From contig NZ_CP047225.1 in assembly GCF_012220205.1 (NCBI RefSeq), positions 62,001 to 126,000 of the forward strand: 64,000 nt of DNA, read 5' to 3'. The DNA is from Mycoplasmopsis gallinacea. GTDB taxonomy: Bacteria > Bacillota_I > Bacilli_A > Mycoplasmatales > Metamycoplasmataceae. Shown here piece by piece: positions 19,530 through 30,213 of this stretch. The first letter of the stretch is position 1. Each line of letters opens with the position of its first letter. The position numbers and the translations under genes were made by a program. Under the pieces are notes generated by a model, which was not told the DNA's origin, searched no databases, and was given only the letters and a program-made list of their open reading frames with translations.

Positions 19530-20186
19530 TTAAATTTTACCATTTTTTTCAAGTAAATTAAGAACTTTTTCAGCAACTTTTTCTGGAGATTCTGAAGCGT
19601 CAAAAGTATGCATTGTACCTTTAGCTTTGTAATAATCAATAAGTGGCTGAGTTTGACTATTGTAAATATCTAATCTTTTGATAATAGCTTCTGGAGCATC
19701 ATCTTTTCTTGTAATAAGCTCAGTTCCACAGTTATCACAAGTTACATTATCACCACTTGGTTTGAATTTAACATGGTATCCAGTTTGGCAGCTTGGGCAG
19801 CTTCTTCTTCCACCAAGACGCTCTAAAATAACTTCTTTATCAACAGTTAATTCAACTACCACAAAGTCTAATCCGTTAATTGATGAAAGAAATTCAGCTT
19901 GAGCAATGGTTCTTGGATATCCATCTAAAATAAAGTATTTACCTTCGCTATTAAGTTTTAAAGCAGCTTCTTTAACAATAGCGTTAGTAATATCATCAGG
20001 CACATAACCACCTGAAGTAACAATTGATTCAACTTTTTTACCAAGTTCAGTTTTATTAGCAATTTGCTCTCTAAAAATACTTCCTGTTGATACGTGTTTT
20101 AAATTGCTTTTTTCAGCAATAATAGCAGCAACTGTTCCTTTACCAACACCAGGTTGCCCCATAAAAATAACATTTGTTTTTATCAT
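19530..20186 (-). CDS. adk: Adenylate kinase
   Basis: A 218-residue enzyme interconverting ATP+AMP and 2 ADP. It has the P-loop GQPGVGKGT (residues 10-18), DGYPRT, and a LID domain with a Cys4 zinc site (CPSCQTGYHVKFKPSGDNVTCDNC), as in Gram-positive long-form Adk. ATG 20186 lies within the end of secY, whose last codon TGA(Trp) and stop TAA run into it. Confidence 0.97.
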   Translation of the reverse strand: MIKTNVIFMGQPGVGKGTVAAIIAEKSNLKHVSTGSIFREQIANKTELGKKVESIVTSGGYVPDDITNAIVKEAALKLNSEGKYFILDGYPRTIAQAEFLSSINGLDFVVVELTVDKEVILERLGGRRSCPSCQTGYHVKFKPSGDNVTCDNCGTELITRKDDAPEAIIKRLDIYNSQTQPLIDYYKAKGTMHTFDASESPEKVAEKVLNLLEKNGKI

Positions 20187-21598
20187 AAAAGACCTTCATT
20201 TTTCTTATATTTTTTAGATTTTGAGTAAATAGATGAGATAGTATTACGTTTTGCTTTGGCAAGTTTAGTAGTTTTCTTTCTAGCTTGTAATTGTGAAATG
20301 GTTTCAAGCGCAACTGACACAAGAATCATAAGTCCAGTTCCACCAAAGGCAATGCTTGGCTGAAGAGTTCCAGTCATAATTTGCACAAACTGCATGCTAG
20401 CTAAAATTACAAGATAAATTCCTGAGAAAATACTTAATCTAAATACAATTGCAATTAAATAATCTTGAGTTTCTTCTCCAGGACGTACCCCAGGAATAAA
20501 GGTTGAATTTTTTGCAAAATCTTCAGCTACTTTATCTACCCGAGATTGTTGAATCCCCATAATGAGTGAGAAAACAAAAGTAATAATTAATAAAAGTGAA
20601 AAACCAATTGGTTGGGTGAATTGTAAATTCAAATTAATTCATTGTTTTGATGCATTATCATCAGGCAGGATATTCGCAATCATAGTTGGAAATGAAAGCA
20701 CCATCATCGCGAAAATTACAGGCATAATTCCAGCAGGATTAAGCTTAATTGGCATTTTCCCCATCTCTTTAATGCTTTTACTTCTACCTGCTCCAATTTG
20801 TTGGATTGGAATATGACGCTCAGAGCTATAAACTATAGCAATAATCATAATTGTTGCAAAATAAACAAATAAATAGAAAATAAAATAGACAATCCCAATA
20901 ACATCTCCACCTTTAGATAAATCACCAATAAAGATGTTAAATGCACTCTTGAATTGGTTTGGAAGTCTCATTGCAATCCCTGTAAAGATAATTAAACTGG
21001 TTCCATTACCAATTCCTTTGTTAGTAATTTGCTCAGAGATAAAAAGAGCAAATAAAGATGCTGATACTAAAATCATTGGAACTAAGAAATAAACTAAAAC
21101 TCCTTCACTAAAATTACTATGAGCATAAAAAGTTATAAAAGGGTTTTTACCAGCTGAAAGTGATTTAGTTAAGAAGATAGCCTGTGGATAAGCAATTAAC
21201 ACTGTTATAAAACGAGTAATGATGTTAATTTTTCTTCTTCCTTGTGGCCCGCTTTGACTTAGTTTGTAAATTGGTGGACAAATTCTTGATTGAAGAACCA
21301 TCATAATAAGTGATGCATTAATGAATGGACTAATTCCTAATGCAAAAATCGAAAACTGACTAAGCCCTCCACCACCTACTAAGTTTAATGTGTTTAAAAA
21401 CGAGTTAGACTCAAGACTTTCACCAGTGTTGAGTTTGATATACGGAGCAGTAATTGTTGTACCAATGATGTAGAAAATCAATAAAAAGAGTGTATAAAAA
21501 ATCTTTTTAGCGATATCTTTAGTACTTCAAAAATCTACCCACTTATTTCTTGCTTTATAAATAAGCCGAGAAATTGCAAAGGATAAGTTTTGTAGCAC
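20180..21598 (-). CDS. secY: Protein translocase subunit SecY
   Basis: A 472-residue channel subunit of the Sec translocon with ten membrane segments. ALGISPFINASLIMMVLQ, LTPxLYKLSQSGPQGRRKIN-like (here PPIYKLSQSGPQGRRKIN) and the cytosolic loop GAGRSKSIKEMGKMPIKLNPAGIMPVIFA are characteristic. The start is probably GTG 21598, close to an AGGGAG. The frame contains several TGA Trp and ends ...EGLLW-TAA, overlapping adk by 7 nt. It is the first gene of this stretch of the operon inside the window. Confidence 0.95.
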
Positions 21599-21820
21599 AA
21601 TCTCCCTTTCTTTAATTATTTAAATTAATATTTGTTAAAATGTATAAATTACTTTTATATTATATATAAAAAAGTTTATTTTTTAAGGGCTGGGGAAAGA
21701 CATTTTTTTATTCCTCTGAAAACAACTTTTGAATGATGCTGGACACCTATAACTCTTGATTTTACTTTCAAAAATAAAAAACCACATGGATTTCATGTGA
21801 TCTTTTGATCAAGTTTAAGG
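21599..21820. other. Intergenic region upstream of secY with a minus-strand terminator
   Basis: AT-rich and without coding capacity. It contains the terminator at 21772-21802 and otherwise no recognisable element. Because it lies between secY and an unrelated gene, a promoter for secY is expected here, but I cannot fix its position. Confidence 0.4.
21772..21802 (-). terminator. Terminator of the 162-residue membrane protein gene
   Basis: CACATG-GATTT-CATGTG (21783-21799). On the minus strand it is followed by TTTTTTATTTT. Confidence 0.75.
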
Positions 21821-22309
21821 TTAAAATGAGTTATATCCACCTTGTTGCATTCCTGTCATCATCATTAATTGTGAAGCTTTTGATCTAGCTATAAATAAGC
21901 CTACAATATATAAAGGTCAGAAAAGAAGTGAGAATAAAACAAGTATTTTTGCTGAACCTAAAATATCTAATTGAAAATTACCTGTCATTTGAGCAATGTT
22001 TCTAACTTGATTACAAGTAGAAGATATTTTAACCATAGCAGATATTCACATCACAAAATTTGTTATACCTGTAACTATTAATAATCCATAACCAACTAGA
22101 GCACATACAAGTTCTCTTGTGGTGTAATCTTTATTTTTTCCTATTTTTTCAAAAAAATCAGGTCCTGCTCCAATCAGTAAAATTGCAAAACTAGCTCCTA
22201 CTAATATTGGTAAAATCACAAAGTGGAAAATTAAAGTTCCAGTCATTTTTCTTTTTAAAATTGATGCTAAGAAAAATATTGCTTGAGCTGGATTAGCAAA
22301 GTTATTCAT
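21821..22309 (-). CDS. Four-helix membrane protein, paralog of the gene at 22563
   Basis: A 162-residue integral membrane protein of unknown function. I chose ATG 22309 (MNNFANPAQAIFF), because GGAGGGG lies 5-6 nt before it; the frame extends 4 codons further upstream. Four hydrophobic segments are centred near residues 30, 70, 115 and 130. Its layout and several segments match the next gene: ILKRKMT...ILPILVG against LGAKLKKKAT...VFPILIG, and LGSAKILVLFSLLFW...FIARSKAS against LGTAKALILLSLLPI...IIIRKKAS. They arose by tandem duplication. Confidence 0.75.
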
Positions 22310-22497
22310 AATCCCCTCCATATTTTTTTATAACTTTTTTTGATTGTAATTGAATGAATTCTTTGAATTCAATATTATTATATTGAATTAATTGAATATA
22401 CACATAAAAAATCTTTTTTATTAGTTTGCTAGAAATTTTCAGTAAGGATTTTAAAACAATTGAATAAATTTATTTAGAGATGTAATTTAATTAAAGG

Positions 22498-22538
22498 ATT
22501 TATAAAACCACAAGTGTTTCTCTTGCGGTTTTATAAAT
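22498..22538. terminator. Strong stem-loop after the 201-residue membrane protein gene
   Basis: ATTTATAAAACC (22498-22509) pairs with GGTTTTATAAAT (22527-22538), extended inward by CAAG/CTTG. There is no clear T run on the minus strand, so it may be a processing or stability element rather than a terminator. Confidence 0.55.
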
Positions 22539-22562
22539 ATCTGTTTTTAATTTTTTATACTA

Positions 22563-23168
22563 CTAATAATATTCATCATCTTCATCTAAATCATCAAGAT
22601 CTTCATCATAAAATTCATCGTCATCATCGTCATCGAATTGAGAAGTGTCTATTTGGGATGCTAAGTTTGTTAATATCATTATAGTTTGGAATGCTAAAAA
22701 GCTTGCTTTTTTTCTAATGATTATTAAACCGATAAGGAGTAAAATTCACGAAATTGTCCCTATAGGTAAAAGAGATAATAAAATAAGTGCTTTTGCTGTT
22801 CCTAATTCATAAAAATGAAAATCGTTATGCATATAAACTGTATTTTTAATTTGACTAATATGACTGCATAACATTACTAATACAATAATGTAAGTTATGA
22901 ATCACATAAATAAAAGAAATCCTAAAATTGATAGAGTAATTATTTCAGGCAATATATCATTTGAAAACTTATATTTGCTATTTAATAAAGTATTAAAAAA
23001 TGCAACACCATTAAAAAGACCAAAAAACAACCCTAGACAAATCCCGATTAAAATAGGAAAAACAACAAAAAGTAAAATTAATGAAATTGTAGCTTTCTTT
23101 TTTAATTTTGCTCCTAATATAGATAATTGTGATAAATAATTGACTTGTTCTATTTGTTTCTCATCCAT
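22563..23168 (-). CDS. Four-helix membrane protein with poly-acidic tail
   Basis: A 201-residue membrane protein, paralog of the downstream gene, starting at ATG 23168 with AAGGAG. After the four hydrophobic segments it adds a C-terminal tail of about 25 residues made almost only of Asp, Glu and Tyr (from DDDDDDEFYDEDLDD on), which the paralog lacks. With four spans both ends should be on the same side of the membrane. The tail could bind cations or a basic partner. No family is recognised. Confidence 0.75.
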
Positions 23169-23284
23169 TTGCCACTCCTTTTTATTTGATTGTTTAATAC
23201 ATAAATATTATATTTAATAAATGTGTTTTGAAGCCTAAAAACGCCTCTTAGGATAATTTTTTTACTTTTTGAAGCATTATTAAA

Positions 23285-23322
23285 AAATTAAAAAAACCAC
23301 GTACCTTTTGGTAAGTGGTTTA
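23285..23322 (-). terminator. deo operon terminator
   Basis: AAACCAC-TACC-TTTT-GGTA-GTGGTTT with one mismatch (23294-23321). A T7 run follows on the minus strand. Confidence 0.85.
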
Positions 23323-23360
23323 AATCTTTATTTGCTATAAATAGGCTTAGAAGGTATTAA

Positions 23361-24023
23361 TTAGTATCCACCTTTTGATTCTTGCCTTTCAACAATAGCA
23401 ACTGATCTACTTGTTCCAAATCTTGTTGCTCCAGCGTTATACATAGCAATTAAATCGTCCATATTGCTAATTCCACCAGCTGCTTTGATTAAAAGAGAAT
23501 CTCCACAAACACTTTTCATAATTTGAACATCTTCAAGTGAAGCTCCACGGAAGCTAAATCCTGTTGAAGTTTTGATAAATTCTGCACCTGATTTCATAAC
23601 AAGTTCAGTAGCTTTAATAATTTCTTCTTTTTTAAGAAGTGCAGTTTCAATAATAACTTTTAAAACGTGATTTCCACAAGCTTCTTTAACTTTTTTAATG
23701 TCATTAAGCACATATTCATAGTCACCTTCTTTAAAACGGCCAATGTTAATAACCATGTCAATTTCATCAGCACCATGATCAATAGCTAATTTAGCTTCTT
23801 GTGCTTTTGAAGCTGTAATTCCAGCTCCAAGAGGGAATCCAACTACTGATGTAATTCCAACTGAGCTATCTTTTAATTTATCTGAAACATATTTTACTCA
23901 TGAAGAGTTAACGCAAACAGTTTTAAATCCGTATTTCTTTGCTTCATCAATTAATTTGTCAATCTCTTTTTTTGTAGCCTCTGGCTTTAAATATGTATGA
24001 TCAATCATTTGATTGTAATTCAT
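23361..24023 (-). CDS. deoC: Deoxyribose-phosphate aldolase
   Basis: A 220-residue class I aldolase that splits deoxyribose-5-phosphate into glyceraldehyde-3-phosphate and acetaldehyde. It begins [17 protein letters not shown], with AAGGAG before ATG 24023. The Schiff-base Lys lies in FIKTSTGF, and the proton-relay Lys in [10 protein letters not shown]. One Trp (SSWVKYV) is TGA. It follows deoA by 15 nt, and the pathway order deoD-deoA-deoC makes functional sense. Confidence 0.96.
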
Positions 24024-24038
24024 GTATTTCTCCTTATG

Positions 24039-25334
24039 TTATTTTAGATGATCTAAAATAACTTTATTTTCAATTGGTTCTAAGTTATAACGATAACTAT
24101 TTTCTAATTCTATAGCAAGTTCATTCGGAATTGGTTTTGATGAATATAAAGTAAAGATCACATCACCAACACTTACTTTTTCATTAGTTTTTTTGTTAAG
24201 AGTAATTCCTGCTTCAAAATCTAACTTATCAGCTTTAGTTGCTCTTCCGGCTCCAAGTTTCATTGAAACAAGTCCAAATGTTAAAGCGTCAAAAATTTCT
24301 AAATACCCTTCTTTAGTTGCTTTAACTTCTAATTTGTATTTAGGGTTTCAAAAGCTAGGATCTTTAAGTGCTTGTACGTCCCCATTTTGAATTGCCACAA
24401 ATTCGTAGAATTTTTCTAAAGCTTTTCCACTAGATACAGCTTCTTTAGCTTTAGCCATTCCTTCTTCATAGCTATTTACAATTTTAGCTTGCTCTAAAAT
24501 TGTTGCACAGCTAGAAAAAACAAGAGTGTTAAAATCTTCAGGGCCATTTCCTTTTAAAGTTTCAATAGCTTCAAGAACTTCGTTTTTATTACCAATTTCT
24601 CTTCCGATTGGACGAGACATATTGGTAATTTCAGCTCTAACATCTACCCCAAGTTCTTTCCCAATATTTATCATTGTTTGCGCAAGTGCTTTAGCTGAAT
24701 GATAATCTTTCATAAAAGCACCATTTCCGCATTTAACATCAAGTAAAATAGCATCTGCACCTGTGGCTAATTTTTTAGACATAATGCTTGAAGCAATAAG
24801 CGGAATTGATTCAACTGTGCTAGTTACGTCCCTTAAAGCATATAATTTTTTATCAGCTGGAACAAGTTCATTACTTTGTCCAATAACTGCAATTAAATGC
24901 TCAGTAACTTGTTTTTTAAATTGTTCTTCAGTAAGTTCTACGCTAAAACCAGGAATTGATTCAAGTTTATCAATAGTTCCACCAGTTTGCGCAAGACCTC
25001 TACCACTCATTTTAGCAACTGGAGCACCACAAGCTGCAACAATTGGAGCTACTGCAAGAGTAGTTTTATCTCCGATTCCACCTGTTGAGTGCTTGTCAAC
25101 TTTGATTCCAGGAATTGCAGAAAGATCCATAATTTTTCCAGATTGCATCATATATTTAGTCATTGTTGCAATCTCTCTTGAATTCATAGAGTTAAACATA
25201 ACTGCCATTAAAAAGGCGCTCATTTGGTAATCTGGTGTATCACCAGATACATAAGAATTAATTAAGAACTGAATTTCTTCATTAGTAAGTTCTTTATTAA
25301 GTCTTTTTTTCTCAATAATATCTACTACACGCAT
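24039..25334 (-). CDS. deoA: Pyrimidine-nucleoside (thymidine) phosphorylase
   Basis: A 431-residue enzyme that phosphorolyses thymidine and other pyrimidine nucleosides. The N-terminal helical domain MRVVDIIEKKRLNKELTNEEI, the phosphate-binding KHSTGGIGDKTTLAVAPIVAACG and SGRGLAQTGGTIDKLESIPGF, and the C-terminal biotinyl-like domain (GAGRATKADKLDFEAGI) are all present. A TGA Trp (PSFWNPKYKL) joins the two open stretches. It starts 1 nt after the deoD stop. Confidence 0.96.
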
Positions 25335-25335
25335 A

Positions 25336-26037
25336 TTAAGCTAAATTTAAAGCTATCTCCATCATTTTTGTAAACGCTTCTTGTCTTTCTTGAGCAGAAG
25401 TTTCTTCATGTGTAATTAAATTATCACTAATTGTTAATAAGCAAGCTGCATTTTTACCTGTTGCTTCAGCATTAGTAAATAATGCATACGATTCCATTTC
25501 AACACAAATTGCTTCTGTATCTGCAATTCTTTGTTCAAGTGGCACAGCTGAGTAAAATACATCTGATGAGTGCACTCTTCCTTTGTTTAATTTGATATTT
25601 AAATCACTAGCAACTTTTTCAATTCTTGCATTAAGTTTTTCACTAGGTTTTGCAACTGTTCCTTCTTTATTTAGCACAAGTTTTCTAAATGCATCAGCGT
25701 CAGCTTTAGCTTCAGATGCAAGCACAACTTCATAAAGCCCTAAATCAGCTTTATATGAACCGGCTGAACCAATTCTAATGATGTTATCTACATCATAGAA
25801 TTTAAATAATTCGTATGAATAAATTCCAATTGATGGACATCCCATTCCTGAACCAGCAACTGTAATTGGTTTTCCTTTGTATGTACCTGTAAACATAAAC
25901 ATATTTCTAACTGTGTTTACTTTTTTATATCCAGGATCTAAAAAAGTTTTAGCAATAAATTCTGCTCTTAAAGGATCTCCGGGCATAATTACTGTTTTAG
26001 CGATATCTTCTTTTTTAGCATTAATGTGTGGTGTCAT
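25336..26037 (-). CDS. deoD: Purine-nucleoside phosphorylase DeoD
   Basis: A 233-residue hexameric-type purine nucleoside phosphorylase: MTPHINAKKEDIAKTVIMPGDPLRAEFIA, IRIGSAGSYKADL, and the substrate segment CVEMESYALF. Asp in TISDNL (normally the catalytic TxSD) is present. It is the first gene of deoD-deoA-deoC, with AAGGAG before its ATG. The operon would feed nucleoside-derived ribose and deoxyribose phosphates into glycolysis. Confidence 0.97.
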   Translation of the reverse strand: MTPHINAKKEDIAKTVIMPGDPLRAEFIAKTFLDPGYKKVNTVRNMFMFTGTYKGKPITVAGSGMGCPSIGIYSYELFKFYDVDNIIRIGSAGSYKADLGLYEVVLASEAKADADAFRKLVLNKEGTVAKPSEKLNARIEKVASDLNIKLNKGRVHSSDVFYSAVPLEQRIADTEAICVEMESYALFTNAEATGKNAACLLTISDNLITHEETSAQERQEAFTKMMEIALNLA

Positions 26038-26098
26038 ATTATCTCCTTAAAATAAAAAATAAATTGAATAACTAAAATATTCAAATAATACCTATATT

Positions 26099-26107
26099 AT
26101 TTTAGCA
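26099..26107 (-). promoter_or_regulatory. Probable extended -10 of the deo operon
   Basis: TGCTAAAAT on the minus strand (TGnTAAAAT), about 60 nt upstream of the deoD ATG. It is the same extended form as at dnaJ and tRNA-Thr. Confidence 0.4.
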
Positions 26108-26188
26108 CTTTTGGACACCAAGATTGCTAAATGGACTTTTGCAACTGATATTTTTGCAATTATTGCTCAATTTTTATCAAAAAATAAA

Positions 26189-26225
26189 AAAATCACCCTA
26201 ACTTTTGATAAGTTAAAGTGATTTT
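26189..26225 (-). terminator. Terminator of the opp operon
   Basis: AAAATCAC..TAACTT pairs with AAGTTA..GTGATTTT around TTGAT, with a 2x2 internal loop. T-rich on both sides. Confidence 0.75.
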
Positions 26226-26252
26226 ATCTATCAGCTGCTAAAATAAGCTTTA

Positions 26253-26699
26253 TTACACATAAGTTGAAAGCGGAATAAAAATTAATGCAACTGCTAATGA
26301 AATAAATAATGTGAAATAAAAGGTAAAATTGGTTTTTACTTTACTTGCTCTAGCTTGCTTTTTCAGTTCTTTTTGTTTTTGGATTCTCTCAAAAGCTCTT
26401 TTTTCAGCATCATTCATTTTTTTGTAATTACGCTCATTTCGAGCTTTTTCAGTAGAAGCAAACGATTCTTTTAGTCTTTGAATTGTTCTTTCAAGAAATC
26501 CTCATTTAAAAATTAAGATTAATAAATCAATTAAAAAGACAATAAATGTAGCTACAGCAATAGCAGTTAAATAAGGATGTTTAGCTGCGAATTTAAATAA
26601 TAAACCAAGAATTAGTCCAAAAAGAGCAAAAACGAGCTGAATAATTCAAAAACGTTTGGAAGTTAGTTCAAAGTAAAGTTTAGATTTAATTTTATTCAT
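26253..26699 (-). CDS. Small membrane protein at the end of the opp operon
   Basis: A 148-residue protein: two N-terminal membrane segments (WIIQLVFALFGLILGLLFKF and TAIAVATFIVFLIDLLILIF), a basic, probably coiled cytosolic stretch (residues 68-120, KARNERNYKKMNDAEKRAFERIQKQKELKKQAR) and one C-terminal segment (FTFYFTLFISLAVALIFIPL). It starts 5 nt after the oppF stop and ends before the shared terminator, so it is co-transcribed with the permease. Two TGA Trp break the frame under the standard code. No family is recognised. Confidence 0.7.
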
Positions 26700-26704
26700 A
26701 CTTA

Positions 26705-29161
26705 TTATTTTAAAGTAGAAGCTTTAAAATGTTCATCTTTTGTTCATTTTTCTATTTGCTCTTCAGTTCCATACACAAAGTGTTCAGGTTCAATTTCTTT
26801 AACTAAAGGTACATTAGGGAATTGTTGCTCTTGAAGATATGAAAGTTCAAAAGTAACATCTTTGAATTTTTCATTTGCATTTGAAATTTTAGGAATAGCT
26901 TTAAATAAATTGTTGGTATATGGATGCACTGGCTTAGAGTAAATTTTGTTAGTATCTCCAGATTCAACAATTTTTCCAAGGTGCATAATTTGCACTCTAT
27001 CAGCTACATATTCAATCATTGAAAGGTCATGAGCAATGAAAATCATACCGATGTTTTTCTCTTTACACAAGTCTTTAAGTAAGTTAACAACTTGGGCTTG
27101 AATTGAAATATCAAGAGAAGCAATTGGTTCATCGGCAACAATAACACTAGGCTCAGTAATTAAAGCACGAGCAATCACAATTCTTTGACGTTGCCCACCA
27201 CTAAATTCATGTGGATAACGGTAAGCAAATTGTTTTAATAAACCAACATCTTCTAAAGCTTTATAGATAGCATTTTTTGTAAATAATTGTGCTAATTTAT
27301 ATTTACGGTACTTGCTTATTAATGTTCTAAATAAAGATTTAAATTTAGTGTTATAGAATTTTAAATCAAAAAGAGAAATACCAAGAAGAAGCATTATATT
27401 ACTAATATCTTTATTAAGATAACGCAATTCAATTTCAAAAGATTTATTGTTTTCAATCTTATCTGCAACTGTGGTGTTATATACTTTTAATTCAATTTCC
27501 CTTTGTTTTAATTCTTCTTTAAGTTTATTTTTAGCTTTAGTGTAGTCAATTTTAGAATCAAACAATTTACGTTTGTTAAGAATTTCTTTGTATTTTACTT
27601 TAATTGGAGCTATCAAGTTTGTTTTATAAAAGACATTAAATTCATTATGAATATTTAAGAATTTGTACATTTCTTCTTTTTCTGATTTTAAATATTCTTT
27701 TTGAATTCTCTTTTCTTCTTCAATATCTTTTTTGTAATTTTCAATTCTTTTAATATATTCGCTAATATATTTTTCTAATTCTGAATCAAAAATCTTTTGA
27801 GTTTGTTCTAATTTTTGACGCGCTTCTGTTAGAGCTTGTTTGTTTTGTTTAGGTAACTTAAAGAATTCTTTAAATACTTTTGAAAAACTTTCTAACATTA
27901 AATTTTTGTTTTCATTATAAGCATTTCTTTGAATTTCTCGAGTTTCTTGTGATTTTGAAATATAAGAATTTCAATCAAATTTAAAATTATTATTAATAAT
28001 ATTGTCAATTTCTTTGATGCTTGCTTTTTTAGTTTCATCAACTATTAATTCATCTTTATAAAAATGATTAATGTAGTTTTGTAAATCAGCCACAAGTGAT
28101 TTAAGCTCTTCTAAATTTAAGAATTGTAGTTTGCTTAAATTTGATTTAATCGCTTTTTTAACAAATAAATTTAATTTATATAACTTATATTGATGGAAAA
28201 AGTAAGGAATTGATGATGAACTATATGCTTCATTTTTGTGAATATTTGCTTCATTTCTGAATTCTTGTATGAAGTTTCTTAAAGCATTTTTTGTAACATT
28301 TTTAAAGTCTTTATTTTGCGCTCTAACATTATTGAAGTCTTTAAATCTTTCAATAAAAAGAGCTTTATTTTCGTAATACAATTCTGTTTTGAATCTTAAT
28401 TTTTGTTGTTTTTGATATTCGTTTCTTGCTTGCTCTAATTCAACTTCATCAAAGTCAATATTATTGTTTCTAAAGTCTTTTTGTTTATTATCGTAAAGAG
28501 CAATTAATTGTTCGATGTTTTTATAAAAACTATTAACAATTAAAGAGTTAATTTTTCCTCTTTCTTCAAGGAAACCAAAATATGCATTAAATTGATCGTC
28601 TGTGTTTTCAGAAGCAGAAAAATCTGCTAATTTAACGTTTTGTCATTTTGAAACAAAAGGTTTAAGAAGACGGTTAGCAACTCTTATATTTTCAAGTTCT
28701 AACTTTAAACTTTCTTCTAAGAAAGTATAGTGAAAGTTATCTGCAATTTTTGCTCAATCACTACTGATATCTTTAATTTTATTTTTAATAATCCCATTTA
28801 CAACAAGAGGTTCTTTTAAAATAGTGTAAATGTTGTTTTGACCATTTAAAGAAGCCATTGGATCTTGGAAGATCATTTGAATATTTTTATGCATGAATTT
28901 GCTTCTTTTTCTAGAAATTCTTTTTCCAGAAATAATTTGGTTATGCAATGTTACAAAACCACTAAAATCATCATAAAGTCTTAAAAGAGATCTACCCACA
29001 GTGGTTTTACCACTTCCAGATTCACCAATTAACCCTACTATTTCACCTTTTTTAACATTGAAACTAACATTATCAACTGCTTTATTTACTATGCTACCAT
29101 TAACAAAATATTTTTTTAGATTAGATATTTCTAAAATGTATTCATCTTTATTTTTGTTCAT
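26705..29161 (-). CDS. oppF: Oligopeptide ABC transporter ATP-binding protein OppF with long insertion
   Basis: An 818-residue ATPase. The N-terminus holds Walker A (GESGSGKTT) and the Q loop (IQMIFQDPMASLNG). The signature (FSGGQRQRIVIARAL), Walker B (VIVADEPIASLD) and H loop (IFIAHDLS) appear only after about 450 residues of Lys/Glu/Asn-rich, predicted helical sequence (about residues 125-570). Mollicute OppF proteins are known to be this long, so it is a lineage trait, not a fusion error. The start is ATG 29161, overlapping oppD. Several TGA Trp fall in the insertion. It energises peptide import with OppD. Confidence 0.9.
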
Positions 29162-30203
29162 CACTAAATACCTTTCTAAAGTTTGCTAATCTATTTTGTA
29201 ATTCTTCTGGAAGCTCAACTTTAGGAGCTTCAGGGTGTAAAAGTCATGTTGCAGCTGCATGTGTCTCACTTATTTCGAAAAGAGGTGGTTCTTTTATAAA
29301 GTCAATTTCAAGTGCATAATCATTTCTTGGTGCAAAAGCATCACCAAGTGGTAAATTAGACATATCTGGTGGAGTTCCTTTAATTGAATATAAACGATCT
29401 TCTTTGTTTTCAGGAATAGCAGAAATTAAAGCTCATGTATAAGGGTGTGCTGGGTGAGCGAAAATATCTTTTTTAGTTCCTTTTTCTACAATTTTTCCAG
29501 CATACATAACATAAATATAATCACATAATTTTGCAACAACGGAAATGTTGTGGCTAATGAAAATAATTGAAATATTCATGTCTTGACGAATTTGTTCAAA
29601 AAGTGCTAAAACTGATGCTTGAACAGTAGGGTCAAGTGCAGTTGTGGGTTCATCAGCAATAATTAACTTTGGCTTTAATGCTACAACCATTGTGATTACA
29701 ACACGTTGTTTCATTCCACCACTTAATGTGTGTGGGTACATATCGAAAATTTTATCAGCGTTTCTGATTCCGAATTTTTCAAGTAAACCTACTAAGTATT
29801 GACGTTTTTCAACTAGTTTTTTATCTTTTCAATCTTCATTTTTATTTAAAGCATCTAATAATTGTTTTCCAATTTTTCTAGTTGGATTTAAAGAAGTTAA
29901 AGGATCTTGTGGAATGTAACCAATTTTTTGACCCCTAATTGTTTGTCAAAACTTTTCTTTGTTTGATTGGGTTAAATCAATACCATCGACAGTCATTAAA
30001 TCTGCTGAAACCAATGCATTATCATTAATATTTAAAAGAGATTTAGATGTAACAGTTTTACCACTTCCAGATTCACCAACAAGACCAACAATTTGACCTT
30101 TTTTGATGTGTAAATCTACTCCACGAACTATTGTCACAAACTTTTTCTTACCAGTTTTAAAGTTGACTTTCAAGTTCTTAACTTTTAATAATGTTTCTGA
30201 CAT
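29148..30203 (-). CDS. oppD: Oligopeptide ABC transporter ATP-binding protein OppD
   Basis: A 351-residue ATPase. ATG 30203 ([18 protein letters not shown]) has AAGGAG upstream; the frame runs on upstream without homology. It has Walker [14 protein letters not shown], the Q loop [12 protein letters not shown], signature LSGGMKQRV, Walker [13 protein letters not shown], and the C-terminal oligopeptide-type extension (HPAHPYTWALISAIP). The end overlaps the oppF start by 14 nt. Confidence 0.96.
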
Positions 30204-30213
30204 AATTCTCCTT

